A DNA stretch of 50,801 nucleotides from Lentimicrobium sp. (GTDB lineage Bacteria > Bacteroidota > Bacteroidia > Bacteroidales > Lentimicrobiaceae), in NCBI GenBank assembly GCA_024709105.1, contig JANJXJ010000123.1:1-50801 (forward strand), in the 5' to 3' direction. Below are positions 35,827 through 44,304 of the stretch, in pieces (position 1 is the first letter of the stretch; every line of letters begins with the position of its first letter). The position numbers and the translations under genes were made by a program. The notes below the pieces were generated by a model, which was not told where the DNA came from, did no database searches, and saw only the letters and a program-made list of their open reading frames with translations.

Positions 35827-35916
35827 ATAATTCTTTCGGGAAACCAGATTGCTACTTCAAAACCAGACTGTTCGGGCTCTTTAAGTTCAACAACAATTTT
35901 AAAAATAGATCGCAAA

Positions 35917-37077
35917 ATGAAGAAAAAATATTTCCGGTTTGTCACTGCTCTAGCTTTTACATGGCTGATTATCAGTCCTGCGGCTTTTGCTCAATACGAA
36001 AAAACAGAAGAAAGTGGCGACAAGCTTACTTATGTTAAGCAGCAACCTTACGAAACAGTAAAGGTAACTTCTCCTTCGGGCAAAGTTGTTAAGAACGTGA
36101 TACTTATGATCGGAGATGGCATGGGTTTGACTCAGGTTTCAACTGCCTGGGTTGCCAATCACGGGAGTTTGAACATAGATAACTTCCCTGTAATCGGCCT
36201 TAAAAGGACTTATGCTGCCAATAAACTGATTACCGATTCAGGTGCAGCCGGCACAGCCCTGGCAACCGGCAAAAAAACCAATTACCATTCGGTAGGAGTT
36301 GATGCTGAAGGCAATTCCATTCCTTCGCTCACCGATCTGGCAGCACAAAGAGGTTTATCTACCGCTGTGGTTGTTACTTGCAATCTTTCAGATGCAACAC
36401 CTTCAGCTTTCTGCGCAAGCAACAAGGATCGTGACAATGAGGAGGAAATAGCTGCCGATTATCTCAACTGCAACGTAGATTTCATTTTTGGCGGAGGCCG
36501 CAATCAGTTTTACAAACGGAAAGATGGCCGAAACCTTTTTAAGGAAATGGAAGCCAAAGGTTATCAGGTATGTTTCACCCGTGAAGAGACTGCAAAAATT
36601 AAGAGCGGGAAAATTTTTTCGGTGCTGGATGACGGACAGCTCCCGTTGTATCCCGAAAGGGGTGAAGTTTTTCAGGAAGCCTCAATTCAGGCGCTTGAAT
36701 TGCTTAGTAAAAACGAAAATGGATTTTTTGCCATGCTCGAAGGGTCGCGTATTGATGATTGCGGACACTGGCACGATATTCCCGCCCTCATCAATGAGAT
36801 AACTGACTTTGACCAAACCATCGGCAAAGTGCTGCAGTGGGCCGAAAAGAATGGTGAAACGCTGGTGATTGTGCTCGCTGACCACGAAACCGGAGGACTA
36901 ACTTTATTGGATGGCGATATTCAAAAAGGTGAAGTTAAAGGGCATTATTCTACGGGAGGCCACTCGGGAATTCACGTTCCGGTTTATGCCTGGGGCCCCG
37001 GAGCAGAAGAATTTGCCGGAATCTATGAGAACACTGACATTTTTCACAAAATTGCCGGACTTCTTAAACTGAAATAA
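35917..37077 (+). CDS. Alkaline phosphatase, periplasmic
   Basis: 386 residues with a Sec signal peptide (cleavage near AFAQ, residue 26). Active-site features of the PhoA superfamily: MIGDGMGLTQ (metal ligand Asp67), nucleophile Ser108 in ITDSGAAGTALATGKK, Glu275 in LEGSRIDDCGHWHD with His284, Asp322-His323 in ADHETGG and His349 in GGHSGIHVPVYAWG. It releases inorganic phosphate from monoesters and would act after the diesterases have exposed terminal phosphates. The gene begins 90 bp after the EEP gene and ends 1 bp before the PHP gene. The spacer shows no clear promoter. Confidence 0.93.
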   Translation: MKKKYFRFVTALAFTWLIISPAAFAQYEKTEESGDKLTYVKQQPYETVKVTSPSGKVVKNVILMIGDGMGLTQVSTAWVANHGSLNIDNFPVIGLKRTYAANKLITDSGAAGTALATGKKTNYHSVGVDAEGNSIPSLTDLAAQRGLSTAVVVTCNLSDATPSAFCASNKDRDNEEEIAADYLNCNVDFIFGGGRNQFYKRKDGRNLFKEMEAKGYQVCFTREETAKIKSGKIFSVLDDGQLPLYPERGEVFQEASIQALELLSKNENGFFAMLEGSRIDDCGHWHDIPALINEITDFDQTIGKVLQWAEKNGETLVIVLADHETGGLTLLDGDIQKGEVKGHYSTGGHSGIHVPVYAWGPGAEEFAGIYENTDIFHKIAGLLKLK

Positions 37078-37078
37078 C

Positions 37079-38878
37079 ATGAAAAAAATATGGGTTTTGA
37101 TATTAACCGTTGTCTGTGGTTTAGCCTTAAAGGCACAGGATCGCGACATTCAGTTTGAATGGATTGAAGGTTTTCAGAAAGTAGATTCCCGCCGCGAAAT
37201 CAAGATTCCGGACATACCAGGTTATCAAACCCTGAAAGGTGATTTTCATTCACATACGATCTTTTCTGATGGTATTGTCCTCCCCTCAGAACGTATTCAT
37301 GAAGCCTGGCGCGAAGGGCTGGATGTGATTGCCATTACCGATCACACCACCAGGCAGCCAGCCTATCTTACTTCCGATTACAATACCTCGTTCAAAATGG
37401 CAGAATCAGTTGCCAAAAGACGTGGAATTACGCTGATACCAGGAATTGAATACACTAAAAGTGAACCGGTTGGACATCTGAATATCTTGTTTCTGAAAGA
37501 TGCGAATTATTACGCCCGCCCTGATATTACGCCGGATGAAGCGCTTGATTATGCCGGAAAGGAAGGTGCTTTTGTTATTTACAACCACCCCGGATGGCCC
37601 GATAAGGACAGCAGGCTCGATGCGTTTCACATCAGGCATCTCGAAAAAAAGAATATCAGAGCCATGGAAGCCATCAATGGCAATGAGTTTTATCCTGTTG
37701 TTCTCGATTACTGCGATCAATATCAGATTGCTCCGTTCAGTAACACAGATATACATGCACCCATTTATGCTTCTTTCCCGGTGGATCAAACCATGCGAAA
37801 CCTGACACTGGTTTTTGCAAAGGAAAATACAGTTGAATCTATCAGGGAGGCGATGTTTGCCGGAAGAACTCTTGGTTTTGCCAACAATATGCTTGTTGGG
37901 AATGGCTTGTTTATCAGCCAGTTGTTGAAAGAGTCACTGCAGGTGTCAAACCTGATCATGGATGATTATAGTTTCTCTTGCAATGTAACGAATGAGAGTG
38001 ATATCACCTGGATTCTCTACGGGCCACACCACAGGCGCTATATTTTTCCTGCCGGCCGCACTGTTCAACTGAGTGAGTTGTTGTCGGATGCTGAACTGGT
38101 GTACAAGGTAAAAAACACATGGGTGGCCTCTGATCGTCATTTGGAAATCCCGCTTATGTTTATTCTCGCCAATAGGGACGAAGTGCACATGCCTGTTATC
38201 CGGCAAAATCTCACCCTTATTGAAAAAGGTCAGGCAATTTATGCAGAATGCCTCACTCAGGATGCTGAAATAAGATTCACCACAGACGGCAGCATTCCCG
38301 ACCAGACTTCCCAACTTTGGCAGCAACCACTTCTGCTGAATCAGTCATCCATTCTAACGCTCAGAGCATTTAAAAGTGGAATGAACCCCAGCAGATTGTT
38401 GCGCAGGCAGGTAATTATCAATCAGTTGCATGAACCATCAGGCATCAAAGCCAAAGAAAAGGGGCTAAATTATCAGTACTTTGAAGGTGAAATTCTTTCA
38501 GTTGCTGAAATTGCGACCAAAGGCAAAAAAATATCAGAAGGAATATCAGAATCTTTGGATATTACAATTGCCAAAGTTGACGACCACTTCGGATTTATTT
38601 TTACCGGTTATCTGTACGCGCCTTTTTCCGGGCTGTACAACTTTGCGCTGGAAAGTGACGATGGAGCTATTTTCAGTGTTTCAAATGTGGAATTGCTTAA
38701 CAATGATGGTTCCCACAGTTTAAAACGTGTGGAAGGACAAATTCAGTTAAAAAAGGGTTTTCACCCGGTTACAATTAAATATTTCGACGACTACGAAGAA
38801 CAGGAAATCAGATTGAAGTGGACAGTTCCTGGTAAAACCGAATCTGAAATTTCACCTGAATTCTATTTCTCCAGATAA
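37079..38878 (+). CDS. PHP-type phosphodiesterase fused to chitobiase-C-like and PA14 domains
   Basis: 599 residues with a signal peptide (to about 20, LKAQ). The PHP domain occupies about 50-275 with its metal ligands in order: GDFHSHTIFSDG (His57, His59, Asp64), ITDHTT (Asp88-His89), PGIEYTKS (Glu124), His133, YNHPGWP (His170) and SNTDIHAP (Asp224, His226). Similar exported proteins are annotated as Sb-PDE family phosphodiesterases. A linker domain leads to a chitobiase-C-like domain (about 378-440, DAEIRFTTDGSIPD) and a PA14 domain (about 461-599, LESDDGA, NNDGSH). It would cleave a phosphodiester in the glycan, with PA14 giving substrate contact. The fusion of PHP and PA14 is unusual to me. 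Confidence 0.85.
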   Translation: MKKIWVLILTVVCGLALKAQDRDIQFEWIEGFQKVDSRREIKIPDIPGYQTLKGDFHSHTIFSDGIVLPSERIHEAWREGLDVIAITDHTTRQPAYLTSDYNTSFKMAESVAKRRGITLIPGIEYTKSEPVGHLNILFLKDANYYARPDITPDEALDYAGKEGAFVIYNHPGWPDKDSRLDAFHIRHLEKKNIRAMEAINGNEFYPVVLDYCDQYQIAPFSNTDIHAPIYASFPVDQTMRNLTLVFAKENTVESIREAMFAGRTLGFANNMLVGNGLFISQLLKESLQVSNLIMDDYSFSCNVTNESDITWILYGPHHRRYIFPAGRTVQLSELLSDAELVYKVKNTWVASDRHLEIPLMFILANRDEVHMPVIRQNLTLIEKGQAIYAECLTQDAEIRFTTDGSIPDQTSQLWQQPLLLNQSSILTLRAFKSGMNPSRLLRRQVIINQLHEPSGIKAKEKGLNYQYFEGEILSVAEIATKGKKISEGISESLDITIAKVDDHFGFIFTGYLYAPFSGLYNFALESDDGAIFSVSNVELLNNDGSHSLKRVEGQIQLKKGFHPVTIKYFDDYEEQEIRLKWTVPGKTESEISPEFYFSR

Positions 38879-38887
38879 TTACCTTAA

Positions 38888-40630
38888 ATGGCCCTGAAAT
38901 ATTTCCTTTTCTTTCAATTGCTTTTGATTTCCTTTTCCGGGAACAGTCAGTTTATGCATGAAAGACACGTTGCAGCAGCCAATCCCTGGACATCTGAACC
39001 TGTAATTTCAGGAGATAATTTCAGATTCATTGTCACCGGAGACATTACCGGAGGTGAAGAACCTGGAGTCCATGCGTTGGCAGTGCAAAGAATCAATGAG
39101 TTATCGCCCGATTTTGTGATAACAGTTGGCGATTTGATTGACGGTTACACGACCGATAGTCTGCGGGCTGAAAAGCAATGGGATGATTTTCTGAAAGTTA
39201 TTGATAACCTTGAAATGCCTTTCTTTTTTACAGCAGGAAATCACGACATCACCAACCCAATGCTTGAAAACATCTGGAATCGCAGATTTGGAAGCCTTTG
39301 GTACAGTTTTAAAGCCGGCAGTTCCTTGTTTTTTGTAATCAATCCTGCAGGGAAGAACAAAGCAGGGTTTGATGCCATGCAGCTCGAATATTTTAAAAAC
39401 AAGCTTGAAAGTCATGATTCCTCTGCCCCGGTGTTTATTTTTATGCATTATCCGGCAGGAGAAATGGCTGATAATGCTCATTTTGCTGCATTCGGCCGCT
39501 TGCTGATGCATTACAATGCTTATTGGTTTTGCGGACATGAGCATCGGTATGCTTATGAAAAATTCAATAATCAGCCACATATTATGCTTGCCGGACTTGC
39601 CACAGGAGGCCCGGGAATGCGGGGACATGCACTTGGCGAATTCCATAATCTCATGCAAGTATCGGTGCGTGGCAATAATGTAAACATTGCAAATCTCGAT
39701 CTGGCGGGGCTTTTACCAATTGATGCGGTAAACCCGGCAACCCTCAAACAGGTAAATGCTTTGAGAAGCGGAAATTGGGCTGAAACGGAAATAGTTTACT
39801 CAGATGAGCGGTTTGTTTCATCCGCTCAAACTAAAATACGGCTAAGGAATAATGGAGATTATCCCCTGCACATCAACGGATTGTTTTCAGGAAACGATAA
39901 CATTTCTGTTTCTCCGGAACAAATTGACACTACGCTGCAGCCAGGTGAGTCTTCAACTATTCAGGTTGTGTTTTCTGCTCAGGAAAAGTTTGATGTAGCC
40001 GGTTTAAACAGTTTTTCATTCAGTTCAACCGCTCAATTTTTCCAACCCGGGGTTGAATTAAAGGCGACATCAGAATTCCCGGTATTCGCTGACTACCTCA
40101 GAATCTGCAATTTTTCTGATCATCCCCGGCCGGACTTTAAAGAAGTGGAATTGCCTTTTAAGATTGATGAAGATTGGGATTGGAAAGGGAATCATGATGC
40201 TTCGTTTTCGCTTGAAACATCGCACGATAAAAAGTACATACATATCAGGATAAAACTAACTGATGATCATTGGGTTATGTCTGAAAACCTGGTGCATGAC
40301 AAACTATTGGTGTGTTTTTCGCCTGATACCAATGCTGTTGAATCGCATGCTTTTCATTTTCAGTTTAATGCAGGCGAAGACATTGCAAAGGTGGTTTCCA
40401 TAAATGACAGAAAAATAAAATTCAGGTCATCAGCTCAATTTCAAAACGGGCATTTGTACGTAAATCTTTCAGTTCCGGCTAATCTGGTAAAATCTGATTA
40501 TTTCCGGTTGAATCTGATATACACCGATGTTGACGACCCCACAAATATGGATCACTCTGTTTTGAACTGGCGTCCCCGGGAAACCTCTGTCAGGCTATAC
40601 AAAGGCGCCGGAACTTTTCTGATTAACTAA
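38888..40630 (+). CDS. Calcineurin-like metallophosphoesterase with C-terminal beta-sandwich domains
   Basis: 580 residues with a signal peptide (to about 20, GNSQ). The phosphoesterase domain shows VTGDITGG (Asp52), VGDLIDG (Asp82), AGNHDITN (Asn118-His119), FMHYPAG and FCGHEHRYAYE, a complete dinuclear metal site. Beyond about 265 there are two beta-rich regions: an Ig-like module (about 300-385) and a C-terminal domain (about 400-580) resembling a CBM9/DOMON-type sandwich (HDKKYIHIRIKLTDDHWVM). The latter is not PA14, unlike the neighbours. It is 9 bp after the PHP gene. Substrate is unknown; a phosphoester on the imported glycan is inferred. Confidence 0.85.
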   Translation: MALKYFLFFQLLLISFSGNSQFMHERHVAAANPWTSEPVISGDNFRFIVTGDITGGEEPGVHALAVQRINELSPDFVITVGDLIDGYTTDSLRAEKQWDDFLKVIDNLEMPFFFTAGNHDITNPMLENIWNRRFGSLWYSFKAGSSLFFVINPAGKNKAGFDAMQLEYFKNKLESHDSSAPVFIFMHYPAGEMADNAHFAAFGRLLMHYNAYWFCGHEHRYAYEKFNNQPHIMLAGLATGGPGMRGHALGEFHNLMQVSVRGNNVNIANLDLAGLLPIDAVNPATLKQVNALRSGNWAETEIVYSDERFVSSAQTKIRLRNNGDYPLHINGLFSGNDNISVSPEQIDTTLQPGESSTIQVVFSAQEKFDVAGLNSFSFSSTAQFFQPGVELKATSEFPVFADYLRICNFSDHPRPDFKEVELPFKIDEDWDWKGNHDASFSLETSHDKKYIHIRIKLTDDHWVMSENLVHDKLLVCFSPDTNAVESHAFHFQFNAGEDIAKVVSINDRKIKFRSSAQFQNGHLYVNLSVPANLVKSDYFRLNLIYTDVDDPTNMDHSVLNWRPRETSVRLYKGAGTFLIN

Positions 40631-40645
40631 CTTTTTAATTTTCAT

Positions 40646-42145
40646 ATGAATATGTCCTCATTTATTCATTTTAAAATCAAGTGGCTGTTGTTGCTGTTTG
40701 TGCTTCTTTCGTCGGGTTATTCTGGCGCTCAGAACACGAATCTACTTAAATTTCAGCAAGGTAAGCCATTTAAGATTGTTCAGTTTACCGATGTTCACTG
40801 GGACAACAATCATTCCAATTGTAAAGAAACCGCATCGGTAATGAAAATGGTACTTTCCGCTGAAAAACCCGATCTGATTGTCTTAACCGGTGATATTGTT
40901 ACTTATTCGCCGGCAGCTGCGGGTTGGAATTCAATCTCAGCAATTATGTCTGAATCGGGCATTCCCTGGGCAGTGACCTTGGGAAATCATGATGATGAAG
41001 CCGAATTGTCGCGTTCGCAGATTTTCGATTTACTCGAAACCAAAAAGGGTTTCATTGGCCGGAAAGGTCCCAAAGAAATTTCCGGCACTGGCAATTATAT
41101 CCTCGAAATTCAGGCTTCTGACTCCGATAAAACCGCTGCACTGCTCTATTGCCTTGACTCTCATGGATATCCAGCTGATAAGAAACTGGGTAGTTACGAT
41201 TGGGTTAAATTTGATCAGATCAGGTGGTTCAGAGATCAAAGCCAGAAATTTACCAAATCCAATGGAGGGACTCCATTGCCAGCCCTGGCTTATTTTCATA
41301 TTCCTACTCCTGAATACAAGGAAGTATATGGTTCACAATCAAGTCTTGGCGAAAAAAATGAGGAGGTTGCATCTCCATTAATCAATTCAGGACTTATTGC
41401 TTCCATGATCGAAATGGGTGATGTAATGGGTACTTTTACAGGCCACGATCACGAAAACAACTATATCGCATTGTATCACAATCTTGCTCTGGCTTACGGG
41501 CAGGTTACAGGGGTGAATGCCTATGGTAAATTTGAGCGCGGAGCCAGGGTAGTTGAAATCAACGAAGGGGCTTATAGTTTTAATACCTGGATCAGGACAA
41601 AATCCGGTGTCAGCCATCCTTACAATTATCCTTTTGGTGGAACCTACGATGAAACGGCCTACGAGTTTCTTAAGGCTGAGCAACTTACATCAATGAAACC
41701 AGGAATCACATTCAGCTATTACGAAGGGAAATTCAAATCAACTGATGAATTTGCTGGCGCTGTGCCAGTAAAAACGGGAATTATTCAGGAAATATCTCTT
41801 GAACCCCGGCAAGCAGAGGATCATTTTGCCTTTGAGTTCAGCGCGTGGATTGAGATTCCGGAAAAAGGTCTTTATCGTTTTTACACCTTTTCCGATGATG
41901 GATCAAAACTATTCATCGGTGGAAAGCTGGTGGTGGATAATGACGGTTCGCACAGTGCCCGCCGAAAAGATGGTTCCATTGCATTGGAAAAAGGTTTCCA
42001 CCAGTTCAGGCTGCTGTATTTTGATGATTATATGGGTGAAACGCTCGAAGTCGGAATATCGGGACTTACATTCCGCGAGAAGCCAGTTTCAGGTAACATG
42101 CTTTTCATTCCCGAAAACAAAAATAAAGCAACCCCCGGAAAATAA
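40646..42145 (+). CDS. Calcineurin-like metallophosphoesterase with C-terminal PA14 domain
   Basis: 499 residues, signal peptide ending near GAQ (29). The catalytic domain of purple-acid/ICC type has QFTDVHWD (Asp49, His51), LTGDIVT (Asp83), LGNHDDE (Asn114-His115), AYFHIP (His218) and FTGHDHENNY (His267-His269). A PA14 domain fills about 352-490: ITFSYYEGKFKSTDEF, FSDDGSKLFIGG, VVDNDGSHSARR and FRLLYFDDYMG. It is closely similar to the PA14 domains of the GH92 and PHP proteins of the same operon. Separated from the previous gene by 15 bp, it is the last of the phosphoesterase run; about 130 bp then precede the ROK gene. Confidence 0.88.
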   Translation: MNMSSFIHFKIKWLLLLFVLLSSGYSGAQNTNLLKFQQGKPFKIVQFTDVHWDNNHSNCKETASVMKMVLSAEKPDLIVLTGDIVTYSPAAAGWNSISAIMSESGIPWAVTLGNHDDEAELSRSQIFDLLETKKGFIGRKGPKEISGTGNYILEIQASDSDKTAALLYCLDSHGYPADKKLGSYDWVKFDQIRWFRDQSQKFTKSNGGTPLPALAYFHIPTPEYKEVYGSQSSLGEKNEEVASPLINSGLIASMIEMGDVMGTFTGHDHENNYIALYHNLALAYGQVTGVNAYGKFERGARVVEINEGAYSFNTWIRTKSGVSHPYNYPFGGTYDETAYEFLKAEQLTSMKPGITFSYYEGKFKSTDEFAGAVPVKTGIIQEISLEPRQAEDHFAFEFSAWIEIPEKGLYRFYTFSDDGSKLFIGGKLVVDNDGSHSARRKDGSIALEKGFHQFRLLYFDDYMGETLEVGISGLTFREKPVSGNMLFIPENKNKATPGK

Positions 42146-42275
42146 TCCTGCACATGTGTCTCTGCCTGAAGGAATGTTGAGGTTTCTATTCCGTTGAGAT
42201 ACTCTAAATAACAGATAATCAATGTAATGCTTGTTTGTTTGCGGTTTTTGGTAAACAAAGGAGATTGCCCAAAAT

Positions 42276-43139
42276 ATGCTCTTTTTTATGACAAAAAACA
42301 AAATGCTGGGTTTCGATATTGGCGGAACCAATCTCAGGGTCGGAGTTGTTGAAGAAGGAAAATTTTTGAATATCCTTCATGAACCCATTGAAAATCAATT
42401 TGATGAACAAGGGACCATTGATCAGGTAATAAAACTGATTTCCAGGGCTATGTCACCCGGGGTAGCCACCATTGGGGTTGGTGTTCCTTCGGTTGTGGAT
42501 TTAAAAAAAGGTATCGTTTACGATACTGTAAATATTCCTTCCTGGAAGGAAGTACCGTTAAAGGAAATTCTGGAATCAAAGTTCGAAGTTCCGGTGCTTA
42601 TAAATAATGATGCCAATTGTTTTGTGCTGGGTGAGAAATATTTTGGGTCTGGCCAGAATGTGAATAATTTAACCGGACTTATTCTTGGCACCGGAGTAGG
42701 GGCAGGACTAATTATGAACAACAAACTTGTTCCGGGTCATAATTGTGGAGCCGGTGAATTTGGAATGGTTTCATATCTCGGACACGATTATGAATATTAT
42801 TGTGGTGGAGGGAATTTTAGGTCACTCTATGGCAGGGATGCTGCTGAAGCCTTTCTTCTTGCATCAGATAAGCAGCCTGAAGCACTGAAAATATGGAATT
42901 CTTATGGCAACCATCTGGCAGAACTGATCAAACTCGTTCTATATACAGCTGACCCTGAGTCTATTGTTCTTGGAGGCTCAATTTCTAAGGCATTCCCATT
43001 TTTTAAAGATAGTATGTTGCAGTCACTTCAAACATTTGCCTTTAAAAACTCGCTGGCAAACTTGAATATTCATGTTTCAGAGCTTGAATATGCCGGAGTG
43101 CTGGGCGCAGCATATCTTCATATCGATTCCGGAGTCTGA
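42276..43139 (+). CDS. ROK family sugar kinase, zinc motif missing
   Basis: 287 residues, cytoplasmic. The ATP-binding start is LGFDIGGTNLRVGVV, the catalytic base Asp112 lies in INNDANCF, and LILGTGVGAGLIMNNK is the phosphate-binding loop. The usual ROK zinc site (His of GExGH and the CxCGxxGCxE cluster) is absent: here AGEFGMVS and YYCGGGNFRS keep only one Cys. It would phosphorylate a hexose or amino sugar, most simply mannose or glucosamine freed in the periplasm. AAAGGAG at 42257-42263 could be a ribosome site for the ATG at 42276; an ATG at 42288 is an alternative. A 7-bp inverted repeat (TTTGTTT 42234, AAACAAA 42253) lies in the leader. Confidence 0.85.
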   Translation: MLFFMTKNKMLGFDIGGTNLRVGVVEEGKFLNILHEPIENQFDEQGTIDQVIKLISRAMSPGVATIGVGVPSVVDLKKGIVYDTVNIPSWKEVPLKEILESKFEVPVLINNDANCFVLGEKYFGSGQNVNNLTGLILGTGVGAGLIMNNKLVPGHNCGAGEFGMVSYLGHDYEYYCGGGNFRSLYGRDAAEAFLLASDKQPEALKIWNSYGNHLAELIKLVLYTADPESIVLGGSISKAFPFFKDSMLQSLQTFAFKNSLANLNIHVSELEYAGVLGAAYLHIDSGV

Positions 43140-43161
43140 CATTTATTTTAACAGAATACAC

Positions 43162-44187
43162 ATGAAGATTTCAGAAGATAAATACCTGAAATACAGCCTT
43201 TGTCGCGAAATGTATGAAACCGCTGGTCTGGTAAGAAGTTTTGACCCAAACGAACTTCTTGCTTTTGCCAGGGAGTTGTCCGGCTGGAAAAAATTACTTT
43301 TGGCAGGAGAGGGGAGCAGCAGAATATTCCCTGCAAAAAATGCCATAAGCAGCTTTTTGAAAAACTCAACGGATAAAACTGTAATTACTGAGGGTTGTTT
43401 TCAGGCGATGGAATATGATCTGAGCGATTTTGCAGTTTTAGGACTGAGCAACTCAGGCCGTACTCACGAACTGCTGAGTTTGCTTGGTAAATTAAAAGAT
43501 CAGGGGCATACCTCACTCCACTCCATTACCTCTTTTGCCGGCTCACTTGTAACCAATATTTCTAAATCGCATGTGCTCAGCTGTGGACCCGAGGAGGCCG
43601 TTGCTGCCACAAAGAGCGTAATTGAACAGGCGCTTGCACTTGAGGTTTTGACCAGGTTTTTTGCCGGAGATTTTTCACCTCTGACTGAAAGCTACAAAGA
43701 TGGACTACGCCAGCTTGCTGATCAGATTGAACAAACATTATCCGCTGATATCCAATCAGATATTGTCAATGCTTTTGCTAAAGCATCTAAGGTATATTTT
43801 GCCGGGAGAAATAATGGTGTAGCTGAAGAACTGGCCTTAAAAACCAACGAAATAACCCGAAGAAAGTCAATGTTCCTCGAAGGAACCTTTCTTTTGCATG
43901 GCATTGAAGAAGTAATGGATGAAAATGAAATCGTAATTTTAATTGATCCATGGCCCGCAGAAGAAGAGAAAATCAAAAAGGTTATCATGCAGAATGCGGG
44001 AGTTCAGGTTTTTGCCACCAGCAGCCAGCAGACATCATTTCCAACTATTTTAATTCCTGAATCAACTGAATTTCAAGGATATATTCAATTGGTTGCAGGT
44101 TGGAATCTGCTCGTGGAAGCAGGATTGTCTTTGGGAATAAACGTTGACAAAGGTCTGCGTGCCAGAAAAATTGGCAATGAAGGTTGA
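43162..44187 (+). CDS. SIS-domain sugar-phosphate isomerase/deaminase (GlmS/AgaS/NagB-II type)
   Basis: 341 residues from the ATG at 43162; a longer frame would overlap the ROK gene. Two SIS domains are visible. The first has LAGEGSSRIFPAKNA, LGLSNSGRTHELLSLL and CGPEEAVAATKSV, the last resembling the GPEIGVASTKA motif of GlmS and NagB-II. The second has YFAGRNNGVAEELALKTNEI and EGTFLLHGIEEVMDE. No glutaminase domain, so it is not a glutamine-dependent synthase. The likely reaction is ketose-aldose isomerisation or deamination of an amino-sugar phosphate, directly after phosphorylation by the ROK kinase encoded 22 bp upstream. Whether the sugar is glucosamine or mannose is open. Confidence 0.8.
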   Translation: MKISEDKYLKYSLCREMYETAGLVRSFDPNELLAFARELSGWKKLLLAGEGSSRIFPAKNAISSFLKNSTDKTVITEGCFQAMEYDLSDFAVLGLSNSGRTHELLSLLGKLKDQGHTSLHSITSFAGSLVTNISKSHVLSCGPEEAVAATKSVIEQALALEVLTRFFAGDFSPLTESYKDGLRQLADQIEQTLSADIQSDIVNAFAKASKVYFAGRNNGVAEELALKTNEITRRKSMFLEGTFLLHGIEEVMDENEIVILIDPWPAEEEKIKKVIMQNAGVQVFATSSQQTSFPTILIPESTEFQGYIQLVAGWNLLVEAGLSLGINVDKGLRARKIGNEG

Positions 44188-44293
44188 TTTTGTAATGAAA
44201 CGCTTTCAGGGTAAGAAAATTTATAATTTTACCAGCAATTCCTTCATCAATGAAATGCGCGAGTTGTGCAGACTCAAACTGTCACGTAAGTAA
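44177..44293 (+). CDS. Possible 38-residue basic small protein
   Basis: ATG at 44177 overlaps the end of the SIS gene by 11 bp in another frame and runs 38 codons to a TAA. The peptide starts MKVDFVMKRFQGKKIYNF and ends RLKLSRK, rich in Lys and Arg. I recognise no family. Coupled translation from the upstream gene is possible, but it may be a chance frame in a 178-bp spacer. Confidence 0.25.
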   Translation: MKVDFVMKRFQGKKIYNFTSNSFINEMRELCRLKLSRK

Positions 44294-44304
44294 TTTTCGG
44301 GCAT

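Noticed and set aside
32028-38878. Frameshift or fusion artefact explaining the extra C-terminal domains on GH92 and PHP proteins
   Set aside because: The reading frames are continuous, the same domain order occurs in both, and the PA14 module recurs in a third gene, so the architecture looks genuine.
39101-39658. 185-codon minus-strand frame opposite the metallophosphoesterase
   Set aside because: It covers the phosphoesterase metal motifs on the other strand and shows no family features of its own.
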